This document shows, in pieces, positions 6,198-13,452 of a stretch of 17,668 bases of DNA. Location of the stretch: contig JAOPWO010000354.1 in assembly GCA_025965635.1 (NCBI GenBank), positions 1-17,668 of the forward strand. Reading direction: 5' to 3'. Under the pieces are notes generated by a model. The model had not been told where the DNA came from. It did no database searches and was given only the letters and a program-made list of their open reading frames with translations. The first letter of the stretch is position 1; each line of letters opens with the position of its first letter. Both the position numbers and the translations under genes were made by a program. Source of the DNA: Modestobacter sp. (lineage in GTDB: Bacteria > Actinomycetota > Actinomycetes > Mycobacteriales > Geodermatophilaceae).

Positions 6198-7615
6198 CGA
6201 CGACGTCCGCAGCCCCGACGACGACCGACGTCCCCGGACGGCGGACGGCGGCCCAGCGGCTCGCCGAGCACAAGCCGTTCTGGGACACCGAACGCGAGAC
6301 GATGCCGCCGCGGCAACGCGAGGCGGTCATCCTGGAGCGGGTCCAGCACCAGCTCCGCTACGCCTACGCGACGCTCCCCTTCTACCGCCGGCACTACGAC
6401 GCGCACGGCTTCTCCCCCGACTCGGTGCGCTCGCTGGAGGACTTCACCACCAAGGTCCCGGTGGTCACCAAGAAGGACCTCATCGCCGACCAGGCCGCCC
6501 ACCCGCCGTTCGGCAGCTACCTCGGCGTCACCCCCCGCGACATCGCCCGGGTGCACGGGTCGTCCGGGACGATGGGCAACCCGACGATGTACGGCGTCTC
6601 GCACCGCGACTGGGCCCGCTGCGGCCAGGCGATGGCCATGGGCCTGTGGTGCGCCGGCTTCCGCCCCGGCGACCTGGTCCAGGTGACCTTCCCGTTCACC
6701 ATGTTCTTCGGCGGCTGGGGCAACGTGCAGGCCCTCGAGCTGCTCGGCGCCGGCTGCTTCCCGACCGGCTCGATGGTGCCCACCGAGCGGCAGATCGACT
6801 TCCTGCACGACCTGTCGGTGGACGCGGTGATCGCCACGCCGTCCTACCTCGCCCACCTCGGGCAGCGCGCCGAGGAGCTCGGCCGGCCGGTGTCGGGCAG
6901 CACCGTGGGGCTGGCCCTGGTCGGCGGCGAGCCCGGCGGCAGCATCCCCGCCGTCCGTGCGCGGCTGCGCGAGCAGTGGGGCGGGCTGGACGTCATCGAC
7001 GGCGCGGCCGGGTCGACGTCGGAGATGTACCCCTTCCTCACCAACATCGGCTGCCTGCAGGACCCCGACGGCGGCGTCCACCTGTTCCAGGACGAGAACT
7101 ACACCGAGGTCGTGAGCCGGGACGACCCGAACGTGCCGGTGCCGGTCGGGACGGCGGGGGCGACCGTGGCCACGCACCTGTGGCGGGAGTCCCAGCCGAT
7201 GATCCGGTTCTGGATGGGCGACGAGGGCCTGCTGGACGACGCGCCCTGCCGGTGCGGCCGGACCTATCCCAAGCTGCCCCGCGGGGTCTTCGGCCGGATC
7301 GACGACATGCTGCTGATCCGCGGCGCCAACGTGTACCCCTCGGCCGTGGAGGCCGCCGTCCGGGCCACCCCCGGGGCCGGCGCGGAGTTCCGGATCGTCG
7401 TCGACCGGCCGCACGACCTCGACGAGATCTGCGTTCTCGTGGAACGGGACGCCGACCTCCCCGAGGCCGAGGCGCCGCGGCTGCAGGCCGACCTGGAGGA
7501 GCGCATCCGACGGGCGGTGAACGTCCGGGTGCCGGTGGAGGTGGTGCCGCCGGGGTCGCAGGAGGCCCAGACCTTCAAGGCCCGCCGGGTGGTCGACAAC
7601 CGCCCCCGCGGCTGA
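6194..7615 (+). CDS. PaaK-like phenylacetate-CoA ligase family AMP-forming enzyme (473 aa)
   Basis: Adenylate-forming acyl-CoA ligase of the phenylacetate-CoA ligase type, expected to convert a carboxylic acid, ATP and CoA to acyl-CoA, AMP and PPi. Visible motifs are the ATP loop HGSSGTMGNPT (121-131), with Met and Asn where PaaK has Thr and Lys (SSGTTGKPT); E277 in GAAGSTSEMYP; R338 and D343 in IRFWMGDEG; a small Cys motif C352-x-C354 in the CRCGR loop; GRIDDMLLIRGANVYP (367-382) in the hinge; and a C-terminal Lys, K462 in FKARRVVDNR. A ribosome-binding site GAGGGAGA lies just before ATG 6194. It is the last gene of the operon and ends three bases from the convergent TetR gene. The acid may be the entry substrate of the pathway or an intermediate; an aromatic or cyclic acid is plausible but unproven. 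Confidence 0.9.
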   Translation: MTTTSAAPTTTDVPGRRTAAQRLAEHKPFWDTERETMPPRQREAVILERVQHQLRYAYATLPFYRRHYDAHGFSPDSVRSLEDFTTKVPVVTKKDLIADQAAHPPFGSYLGVTPRDIARVHGSSGTMGNPTMYGVSHRDWARCGQAMAMGLWCAGFRPGDLVQVTFPFTMFFGGWGNVQALELLGAGCFPTGSMVPTERQIDFLHDLSVDAVIATPSYLAHLGQRAEELGRPVSGSTVGLALVGGEPGGSIPAVRARLREQWGGLDVIDGAAGSTSEMYPFLTNIGCLQDPDGGVHLFQDENYTEVVSRDDPNVPVPVGTAGATVATHLWRESQPMIRFWMGDEGLLDDAPCRCGRTYPKLPRGVFGRIDDMLLIRGANVYPSAVEAAVRATPGAGAEFRIVVDRPHDLDEICVLVERDADLPEAEAPRLQADLEERIRRAVNVRVPVEVVPPGSQEAQTFKARRVVDNRPRG

Positions 7616-7618
7616 CGC

Positions 7619-8188
7619 TCAGGCCCGGACGCCGTCCAGGAAGACGCCGCTGATCCGGTCGGCCATCTCGGCCGCGCCGATCGGGCCGTCCGGGTCCCAC
7701 CAGCGGGTCAGCCAGTTCAGCGCGCCGATCAGCACGTGCGGCGCCGTCCGCAGGTCCAGGTCGGTGCGCAGCGAGCCCTCCGCGACCCCGGCGGCCAGGA
7801 CGGCGCGGACCAGCCGCACGTACTCCGAGTCCATCGCCGCCCACTCCGGATAGCGGCCCAGCCCGGCCACCTCGTGCACGTACACCGACGCGTACACGAA
7901 GTGCTCGGCCAGCACGCCGGCGTGCACCCGGGCCAGCCGGGCGATCTTCTCCGGCGCCGGCACCACCTCGGCGGCCAGCGCCCGCGCCTCGCTCAGCAGC
8001 TGCTCGGCCGGCGGCCGGACGACGGAGAAGAGCAGCTCCTCCTTGCTGGAGATGTAGTTGTAGAGGCTGCCCTTGAGCATGCCGACCTCGTCGGCGACGT
8101 CCTCGAGGGTGGCGCCGTGGTAGCCCTTCGCCCGGAACACCTTGGCCGCGGCGGCCATCACCTCGGGCCAGCGGCTGGGTCGGGGCAC
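7619..8188 (-). CDS. TetR-family transcriptional regulator (189 aa)
   Basis: Predicted ligand-responsive repressor and the best candidate for binding the CAAAC-type operators at 2290 and 3429. The N-terminal helix-turn-helix is clear (TLEDVADEVGMLKGSLYNYI, residues 27-46, then SSKEELL). The C-terminal part, with NWLTRWWDPDGPI near residues 158-170, reminds me of KstR2, a TetR repressor of mycobacterial steroid-ring degradation that senses an acyl-CoA. If so, the inducer could be a CoA thioester made by the neighbouring ligase. The start is GTG with a GAGAGG site about eight bases upstream. It converges on the ligase operon with only three bases between the stops, so transcripts will overlap. 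It is separated from the upstream LLM gene by a strong hairpin. No copy of the operator precedes this gene, so autoregulation is not evident. Confidence 0.92.
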   Translation of the reverse strand: MPRPSRWPEVMAAAAKVFRAKGYHGATLEDVADEVGMLKGSLYNYISSKEELLFSVVRPPAEQLLSEARALAAEVVPAPEKIARLARVHAGVLAEHFVYASVYVHEVAGLGRYPEWAAMDSEYVRLVRAVLAAGVAEGSLRTDLDLRTAPHVLIGALNWLTRWWDPDGPIGAAEMADRISGVFLDGVRA

Positions 8189-8250
8189 AGGCAGGTCCTC
8201 TCGGGGCTCGCGGCGGTCGGAGCGGTCAGGCTAAGTCCCGCAGCGTGCCC

Positions 8251-8289
8251 CCGCCCGGGCTCCTCCCGCGGCGGGAGGAGCCCGGGCGG
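8251..8289 (-). terminator. Large GC-rich hairpin after the LLM monooxygenase gene
   Basis: Positions 8251-8269 and 8271-8289 are exact reverse complements, giving 19-bp arms around a single central base. The hairpin begins five bases beyond the LLM stop and precedes the TetR gene on the same strand. There is no U-tract, which is common for actinobacterial terminators. It should end the LLM transcript and leave TetR under a separate promoter; a TAGCCT hexamer at 8228-8233 (minus strand) is a weak -10 candidate for TetR. Confidence 0.75.
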
Positions 8290-8293
8290 ACGG

Positions 8294-9403
8294 TCAGGCC
8301 CGGCCCAGCGCGACGTCGGCGAGCTTCAGCCGGCGCTTCATGTGCTGGTTGGCCTGGAACTGCGGCATCACGTAGCGGGCGAACAGCTCCAGGGAGCGGT
8401 TCCACTTGTCGGTGGTCACCCAGTCCCGGGAGTTGATCAGGAAGGTGCCGAAGCCGCCGACGCTCTCGTGGATCTCGTTGATCTGCCGGACGCAGTCCTC
8501 CGGGCTGCCGATCACCCAGGGCAGGTGCTCGACCATCCACTCGAAGGTCAGCTCGGCGTCGGGCATCTCCTTGTCCTCCTTCATCAGCGCGCCCAGCCCG
8601 AGGCCGAGCAGGTACTCGTAGGAGCGCTGCACACCCGCGCGGATGTCGTTCATCGCCGTGTTCCTGTCGTCGCTGACGTAGACCTCGCGGCTGATCCGCC
8701 AGTTCGCCCGGGCGACGGCGGGGTCCAGCCCGGCCGCCGACGCCGCACCCGTCAGCGCCTCGGCCTGCTGCATCAGGTCGGGGGTGAACTCGTTCTTCTC
8801 CGCGAGCAGCGGGGCGAAGTAGACCGACAGCGGGTTCCAGCCCCGCTCGCCGCACTTGGCGTAGTTGTGCGTGCCGGTGAGCCCGGCGATCGCGAACGGC
8901 GGCACGTCCTGGTACGGCCCCACCTGGATCTGCCGGTTCTCGTACTTCCAGTACACGCCCTGGTAGTCGACCGGCTCGTCGCTGGTGAGCAGCTGCCAGA
9001 CGATCTCCATCGCCTCGTTCATCCGCGGGGTCGCCTCGTCCGCGGGCATCTGGAACAGCGCCTTGTCCGTGGGCAGCCCGCCGCCACCGAAGCCGTACTC
9101 CAGCCGGCCGTGGGTCAGGTGGTCGAGGAACGCCAGCCGCTCCGCGACCAGGAACGGCTCGTGGTACGGCAGGTTCACCACGCCGGTGCCCAGCCGGATC
9201 TTGGACGTCACCGCCGAGGCCTTGGCGATCATGAACTCGGCGACCGGCACGTTCTCGAAGCCGCCGGTGTGGTGCTCACCGACCCAGTACTCGGTGAACC
9301 CCAACTGCTCGGCCAGCACGATGTCGGCGATGTCCCGGTCGTAGGACAGCGTCCAGTTCTCCTGCGGCGGGTGCTCGGGCATGGTGAACAGGCCGAACTT
9401 CAT
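8294..9403 (-). CDS. LLM-class flavin-dependent monooxygenase (369 aa)
   Basis: Luciferase-like TIM-barrel enzyme that would use reduced FMN and O2 (or F420) to oxygenate or oxidise an organic substrate. The pattern is typical: MKFGLFTMPEHP at the N-terminus, ADIVLAEQLGFTEYWVGEHHTGGF (EHH near residues 43-45), KIRLGTGVVNLPYHEPFLVAERLAFLDHLTHGRL and GFGGGGLP. The FMN-binding architecture resembles alkanal monooxygenase and enzymes annotated as limonene-type monooxygenases. If FMN-dependent it needs a flavin reductase, which is not in the window. ATG 9403 has an AAAGGGG ribosome-binding site. It has its own promoter with a TTGACA -35 near 9483 and a strong downstream hairpin, so it is monocistronic. 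Its position beside the TetR gene suggests that it belongs to the same catabolic regulon. The substrate is unknown. Confidence 0.9.
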   Translation of the reverse strand: MKFGLFTMPEHPPQENWTLSYDRDIADIVLAEQLGFTEYWVGEHHTGGFENVPVAEFMIAKASAVTSKIRLGTGVVNLPYHEPFLVAERLAFLDHLTHGRLEYGFGGGGLPTDKALFQMPADEATPRMNEAMEIVWQLLTSDEPVDYQGVYWKYENRQIQVGPYQDVPPFAIAGLTGTHNYAKCGERGWNPLSVYFAPLLAEKNEFTPDLMQQAEALTGAASAAGLDPAVARANWRISREVYVSDDRNTAMNDIRAGVQRSYEYLLGLGLGALMKEDKEMPDAELTFEWMVEHLPWVIGSPEDCVRQINEIHESVGGFGTFLINSRDWVTTDKWNRSLELFARYVMPQFQANQHMKRRLKLADVALGRA

Positions 9404-9444
9404 CGGGCGGACCCCTTTGTCGTCGAGGCGCCCGCAGCTCTGCC

Positions 9445-9480
9445 GGCGCCGTTAGCAAACAACTAGTCGGCTACGGCGCC
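9445..9480. repeat. Imperfect inverted repeat in the LLM/MFS divergent intergenic region
   Basis: GGCGCCGTTAGC (9445-9456) and GCTACGGCGCC (9470-9480) are complementary with one bulged base, enclosing about 13 bases that include AAACAACTAG. The element sits in the LLM promoter region between divergent genes, so it is more likely a protein-binding site or a 5'-leader hairpin of the LLM mRNA than a terminator. Confidence 0.5.
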
Positions 9481-9488
9481 TGTGTCAA
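9455..9488 (-). promoter_or_regulatory. LLM monooxygenase promoter with operator half-site
   Basis: Read on the minus strand, TTGACA (plus 9483-9488) is a perfect -35, followed by 17 bases and TAGTTG (plus 9460-9465), a weak -10. GTTTGC (plus 9455-9460) abuts the -10 and equals one arm of the operator at 3429-3444; the second arm is not conserved. The -35 is convincing. The -10 and the link to the TetR regulon are tentative. Confidence 0.5.
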
Positions 9489-9663
9489 GGGTCACACCGA
9501 CCAGGAGGGCCTCCGGAACGCACCAGCACGGGGCCAGGCCGTCGGGGGCCCGTCCCGGCACCGTCGGTTATCGTCGGTGCAGTTCCCGTAACTCGTGTGT
9601 AACAACCTGCGGCCGGCGTCCCCGGTGGAGCAAGGCGGCACGCCCGATCCGCCAGCAGAGGTC

Positions 9664-10905
9664 ATGTTCCACACGCGTTCATCGAGCTACGAGCTCATCC
9701 GGCACACCGGACTGTCCTACTTCCCGCTCGCCTTCATCGCCCGGCTCCCGTTCGCGATGATGACCGTCGGTGTCCTGACCCTCGTCGTCGCCGAGCGCGG
9801 GTCGATGACCCTGGGCGGCCTGAACTCCGCCGCCGCCGGCATCGGCACCGCGCTCGCCGGCCCGCTGCTCGGCGCGGCCGTCGACCGCTTCGGGCAGCGC
9901 CGCGTGCTCCTCCCGGTGGGCCTGGCCAACGCCGCCCTGCTGGGCGCCTTCCCGTTCCTCGTGGCGAGCACCGCCCCGGACCTCGCCGTCCTGGCGCTGT
10001 CGGTCCTGATCGGCGTCTCCGCGCCGCAGATCGCCCCGATGTCCCGCACCCGGCTGGTCGCTCTGGTCCGCCGAACGGTCCGCGGTGACCGGCGCGAGCA
10101 GGTGCTCAACGGCACGATGGCCTACGAGTCCGCCGCCGACGAGACGGTCTTCATCGTCGGCCCGTTCCTCGTCGGGCTGCTCGCCACCGCCTTCGCCCCC
10201 TGGCTGGCCATCGCCGGCGCCGCGGTGATCACCCTGGTCTTCGTCACCGGTTTCGCGCTGCACCCCACCGGGCGGCTCACGCCCACCTCGGCTGCCGCGA
10301 CAGCTGCACGGGCGCCCGCCCGGGAGCTCGCACGCGTGCCGCTGCTCACCGTGGTGGCCGGCGCGCTGGGCATCGGCCTCTTCTTCGGCGCGACACTCAC
10401 CTCGCTCACCGGGTTCCTCGCCACCGACGGCAGCGGCGACCAGGCCGGGCTGCTCTACGGCGTGATGGGCTTCGGGTCGGCCGCGCTGGCGCTGGGCTCG
10501 GCGACCTTCCCGGCCCGGTTCCGCCTTCCGGCGCGGTGGCTCGTCTTCGGGTCGCTGCTGCTCGCCGCGGCAGTCGTCTTCGCGTGCGCCCGGTCGGTCC
10601 CGGGGATGGTCGTGGCCCTCGCGATCCTCGGCTGCGGCATCGGCCCCACCCTGGTCGCCCAGTACAGCCTCGCCGCGACGCTCAGCCCGGCAGGCCGCTC
10701 GGCGACCACCATGACGATGCTGGGGTCGGCGGTCGTCGTGGGCCAGGCGGTCTCGTCCGCGGCGACCGGCGCCGTCGTCGACCAGCTCGGTGCGAGTGCC
10801 GCGCTCGCGCTCCCCGCCGTCACCGCCGCGTTCGTGGTCGCCGCCGGGATCGCGCACGCGGCGTCCGTGCGGCGCGTCGAGCCACGTGAACTCGTCCCCG
10901 CCTGA
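9664..10905 (+). CDS. MFS transporter, putative drug/metabolite exporter (413 aa)
   Basis: Integral membrane protein of the major facilitator superfamily with about 12 hydrophobic helices. The loop after TM2 carries a motif-A-like sequence (GPLLGAAVDRFGQRR, near residues 66-80). A larger central loop after TM6 (HPTGRLTPTSAAATAARAPAREL) separates the two six-helix halves. Such proteins export small molecules by proton antiport. An earlier GTG at 9595 would add 23 polar residues with no Shine-Dalgarno. ATG 9664 has AGAGG only two bases upstream, so the start is uncertain, but it begins close to the first helix as in relatives. The upstream region contains a direct repeat CGTCGGT-TAT-CGTCGGT near 9562-9578. 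The gene is divergent from the LLM gene and could export a pathway product, or be unrelated. Confidence 0.85.
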   Translation: MFHTRSSSYELIRHTGLSYFPLAFIARLPFAMMTVGVLTLVVAERGSMTLGGLNSAAAGIGTALAGPLLGAAVDRFGQRRVLLPVGLANAALLGAFPFLVASTAPDLAVLALSVLIGVSAPQIAPMSRTRLVALVRRTVRGDRREQVLNGTMAYESAADETVFIVGPFLVGLLATAFAPWLAIAGAAVITLVFVTGFALHPTGRLTPTSAAATAARAPARELARVPLLTVVAGALGIGLFFGATLTSLTGFLATDGSGDQAGLLYGVMGFGSAALALGSATFPARFRLPARWLVFGSLLLAAAVVFACARSVPGMVVALAILGCGIGPTLVAQYSLAATLSPAGRSATTMTMLGSAVVVGQAVSSAATGAVVDQLGASAALALPAVTAAFVVAAGIAHAASVRRVEPRELVPA

Positions 10906-10926
10906 GCTGGACCTCCGTGAGCGCGG

Positions 10927-11304
10927 CTAGCGACGGTGCCAGCGCACCGCTCCCGCGGCCGAGAGCGCGAGCACGACCAGCGACAGCCCGGCGCTGCGGC
11001 GCGCCACGTCCCCACCGCGGCGGGCGACGAGGACCGCGACCGCGTCGAGCACGGTGAGCAGCAGGGTCACCTCGGTGGTGCGGCGAGCCTGTGGCGCAGG
11101 GGTGACCAGCAGCGCGGCGCCCATCGCGATGTTCCGAGCAGCGATCAGCCGCACCAGCAGCGGCAGGGCGGTGTCGGTGCGGGTGGCCACTTCGTCGACG
11201 CCCAGCAGCCGCGGCAGGGCGCGCGGCACGAACAGCGCGGCCGTGCCCAGCCAGATCGACAGGCTCCCGATGCTTCTCCGGGTGACGTCCCAGTCTCGGC
11301 TCAT
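10927..11304 (-). CDS. Small membrane protein, DUF4267-like (125 aa)
   Basis: Hydrophobic protein with about four membrane segments. Part of it, VRLIAARNIAMGAALLV (residues 51-67), matches the Arg-containing first-helix pattern of DUF4267-like membrane proteins (an R-x6-G-type motif). The function is unknown. The start ATG 11304 lies six bases after the stop of the upstream membrane protein gene and has no clear Shine-Dalgarno, so translation is probably coupled. It is the last gene of a three-gene minus-strand operon and converges with the MFS gene, with 21 bases between the stops and no obvious hairpin. Confidence 0.7.
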   Translation of the reverse strand: MSRDWDVTRRSIGSLSIWLGTAALFVPRALPRLLGVDEVATRTDTALPLLVRLIAARNIAMGAALLVTPAPQARRTTEVTLLLTVLDAVAVLVARRGGDVARRSAGLSLVVLALSAAGAVRWHRR

Positions 11305-11310
11305 GCCCGG

Positions 11311-11868
11311 CTACTGCCCGGTCGCCGTGGGCGTCAACCGGTGCCGCCCGGCGGCCAGCACCACGACCAGGGCCAGGAACGGCAACGTGACCGCGCTGGC
11401 CACTCCGTCGCTGACCGCCGCGACGGCGAAGGCCCCGACACCCGGGGCGTCCAGCGGGCCGATCACCCGGGACAGCCCGAGCGCCGCGACCGATGCAGGC
11501 AGGGTGAGCAGCGCGGACACCACCCCGCCGAGCACGACGCCGGTCAGGACCGTGGCCGGTGCGGTGCGCACCGCCGTCCCGGCCAGCCCGCTCCCCCGCC
11601 GCAGCGCGTTCCGCAGCTCGCTCCGGCGACCCGCGGGGAGCCCGGCCAGGGCGCCGGTGACCCAGACCTGGGCCACCAGGCCGGTGAGGAACCCGATGAC
11701 GTCGACGGCGAGCGCGGCCGGGTACCGCGGGTCGTCCCAGACCAGGACCTGGCGCAGCACGTCGGGCACCGTGTTGACGGCGGTGGCCAGCAGCGCCACC
11801 CCGTAGGCGGTGGGTGCGTGCCGGACCAGCAGCCCCAGCGCCGTCCGCGCGGTACCGAGCGGGCTCAC
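11311..11868 (-). CDS. Integral membrane protein of unknown function (185 aa)
   Basis: I do not recognise the family with confidence. Four hydrophobic segments are visible, roughly at residues 20-38, 50-75, 100-130 and 145-172, separated by an Arg-rich loop (AGRRSELRNALRRG). The overall pattern resembles small glycerophosphoryl-diester-type or DUF-type multi-helix membrane proteins. The GTG start overlaps the stop of the methyltransferase gene by four bases (GTGA), so the two are translationally coupled. The partner membrane protein follows six bases later. The operon suggests a membrane-associated modification or lipid-related role, but that is speculation. Confidence 0.72.
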   Translation of the reverse strand: MSPLGTARTALGLLVRHAPTAYGVALLATAVNTVPDVLRQVLVWDDPRYPAALAVDVIGFLTGLVAQVWVTGALAGLPAGRRSELRNALRRGSGLAGTAVRTAPATVLTGVVLGGVVSALLTLPASVAALGLSRVIGPLDAPGVGAFAVAAVSDGVASAVTLPFLALVVVLAAGRHRLTPTATGQ

Positions 11869-12494
11869 GTCCGGGTCGCGACGAGCGCCGTCCAGCAGCC
11901 GGCCAGCCGGGTCTCCTGCCCGGACACGGCCAGGCCGGCGTCCCGGCAGGCGGCGGCGATCCCCTCGGGGGTGGGACGGTCACCGTCAGCGGGATGGCGG
12001 GACACCGCGCGCAGCGGGCGGCTGTCGACGATCCGGGCGGTCATCTCGCACGAGTAGAGCCGGCCACCAGGCCGGAGCACCCTCGCCGCCTCCGCGACCA
12101 CCGGCCGCCAGTCCGTCGCGTGGTGCAGCACGTGGTAGCCGAACACCGCGTCGTAGCTGCCGTCGGCCGCGGTGAGGGCGGTGGCGTCGCCCAGCCGGAC
12201 GTCGACCCGCGGGCCGAGGTCGTGCACGGCTGCCGCGCCGGCGGCCACGCTGGCCGGGAAGAGCTCGACGCCCTCGGCGCGGGCGGCACCGAACAGCTCG
12301 ACGGCCAGCCGCAGCCCGGTGCCGCGGCGCCCGGTGCCCAGCTCGAGCACCCGCCCGCCGGGCACCGGCCCGCCGAGGCGCAGCAGGGCCGGCGCCTCCA
12401 GACGCCGCTGCACCAGGGCCCTGAGCCGGGCGTCGACCCACAGCCGGTTGGCGTCGACGAACGTGCGCGGCACGTCGGCGGACTGATCGGACAC
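11865..12494 (-). CDS. SAM-dependent methyltransferase, class I (209 aa)
   Basis: Predicted methyltransferase of the UbiE/Methyltransf_11 type. Motif I is GGRVLELGTGRRGTG (E51, G53, G55), motif II region VDVRLGDATALTA, then DAVFGYHVLHHATDWRPVVAEAARVLRPGGRLYSCEM, the standard run from strand 4 to strand 5. The start is one of two adjacent GTG codons (12497 or 12494). The open frame continues upstream to 12914, but that part is antisense to the SDR gene and lacks family features. It is the first gene of a minus-strand operon with two membrane proteins and is divergent from the SDR at 12535. The substrate is unknown; small-molecule or lipid methylation is the usual role of such enzymes. Confidence 0.85.
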   Translation of the reverse strand: MSDQSADVPRTFVDANRLWVDARLRALVQRRLEAPALLRLGGPVPGGRVLELGTGRRGTGLRLAVELFGAARAEGVELFPASVAAGAAAVHDLGPRVDVRLGDATALTAADGSYDAVFGYHVLHHATDWRPVVAEAARVLRPGGRLYSCEMTARIVDSRPLRAVSRHPADGDRPTPEGIAAACRDAGLAVSGQETRLAGCWTALVATRT

Positions 12495-12512
12495 CACACG
12501 GTTGTTCCCGGC

Positions 12513-12524
12513 TGCCCCGGGGCA
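12513..12524. promoter_or_regulatory. 12-bp palindrome between divergent methyltransferase and SDR genes
   Basis: TGCCCCGGGGCA is a perfect 12-bp palindrome centred in the 40-base divergent intergenic gap, a natural place for an operator controlling both genes. In very GC-rich DNA a palindrome of G and C is less surprising than an AT-containing one, so support is modest. Confidence 0.3.
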
Positions 12525-12534
12525 AAACCGGACC

Positions 12535-13380
12535 GTGACCGACCTCCGCGACCGCGTCGTCCTCGTCACCGGCGGGAGCGCCGGCATCGGCCGGGCGGTG
12601 GTGCACCGGCTCGCCGCCGCGGGAGCACGGGTCGTGGCCTGCGCCAGGGGCGGGGACCGGCTCGACGAGGCGCTGGCCGGGGTCCCCGGAGCCACCGGGG
12701 TCACCTCCGACGTGTCGTCGGCACCGGACCGGGTCGCCCTCGTCGAGCGGGTGGTCAGCGAGCACGGCCGGCTCGACGGGCTGGTGCTCAACGCCGCCAT
12801 CGGGTACGCCGGCCTGGTCGAGGACACCCCGCAGGACGCGGTGGAGACCATGGTGTCCACCAACCTGACGGGTGTCATCGACCTCAGCCGACTGGCGCTC
12901 CCGCACCTGCTCACCGCGGCCGCCGACCGGGGGCGCGCGGACCTGCTGGTCGTGACGTCGTCCGCCGCGCTGGCCCAGGTGCCGCCCCTGACGATCTACT
13001 CGGCCACCAAGGCCGGGCAGCACGGGTTCGTGAAGGGGCTGCGCCGCGAGGTCACCTCCCGCGGGCTGCGGGTCCACTCGATCACGCCCGGGCCGGTGGC
13101 CACCGAGTGGCTGGTGCGCGGGCGTGGCGCAGCGCCCGCGTCGGACGCCGACGCCGCCGGGCGCCGGTCACCCGGCATCCGGCCGGAGCGGGTCGCCGAG
13201 CAGGTGGCCCGCAGCCTCACCTCCTACTGGTCCCGGACGGTGGCCGTGCCGAGGTACATGGGGCTGGCCCGGCTCGGCGAGGTGCCCCCGGTCGACCGGC
13301 TGATGGACATGACGCTGTCCCGCCAGCACCAGCGGATCCGCCGGCTCACCGACCGTGCGGTCGCCGACCGCACCGCCTGA
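12535..13380 (+). CDS. Short-chain dehydrogenase/reductase (281 aa)
   Basis: Classical SDR oxidoreductase. Motifs are the cofactor loop TGGSAGIG (12-19), LNAA (85-88, in place of NNAG), and the catalytic set N110, S142, Y155 and K159 in YSATK. PGPVATEW after the active site is typical. The C-terminal part is longer than in FabG: EQVARSLTSYWSRTVAVPRYMGLARL followed by an Arg-rich tail, as seen in SDRs related to DltE/YqjQ that act on lipid or membrane-associated substrates. GTG 12535 is chosen because it starts directly before the Rossmann strand; no Shine-Dalgarno is visible, and a TTG at 12502 could add 11 residues. The gene ends 71 bases before the MerR gene. The substrate is unknown. Confidence 0.85.
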   Translation: MTDLRDRVVLVTGGSAGIGRAVVHRLAAAGARVVACARGGDRLDEALAGVPGATGVTSDVSSAPDRVALVERVVSEHGRLDGLVLNAAIGYAGLVEDTPQDAVETMVSTNLTGVIDLSRLALPHLLTAAADRGRADLLVVTSSAALAQVPPLTIYSATKAGQHGFVKGLRREVTSRGLRVHSITPGPVATEWLVRGRGAAPASDADAAGRRSPGIRPERVAEQVARSLTSYWSRTVAVPRYMGLARLGEVPPVDRLMDMTLSRQHQRIRRLTDRAVADRTA

Positions 13381-13416
13381 GCCGGGCAGGAACCAGCCGA
13401 GCCCACCGCCGGGCTA

Positions 13417-13452
13417 TTGACGGCGGCACTATCGATAGTGATGATATCGATA
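13417..13452 (+). promoter_or_regulatory. merR promoter with 14-bp palindromic operator, leaderless start
   Basis: TTGACG (13417-13422) is a good -35. CACTATCGATAGTG (13427-13440) is a perfect 14-bp palindrome lying between it and the -10 region. Two -10 readings are possible: GATGAT at 13440-13445 (17-base spacer) or TGATAT at 13442-13447 (19-base spacer, the length characteristic of MerR-controlled promoters). With the first, transcription would begin on the A of ATG 13452. The core TATCGATA recurs at 13445-13452, touching the start codon. The AT-rich palindromes stand out sharply in this GC-rich DNA. Confidence 0.75.

Noticed and set aside
12498..12914. N-terminal extension of the methyltransferase
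   Set aside because: The extra segment is antisense to the SDR gene, Ser/Thr/Arg-rich and not part of the methyltransferase fold.
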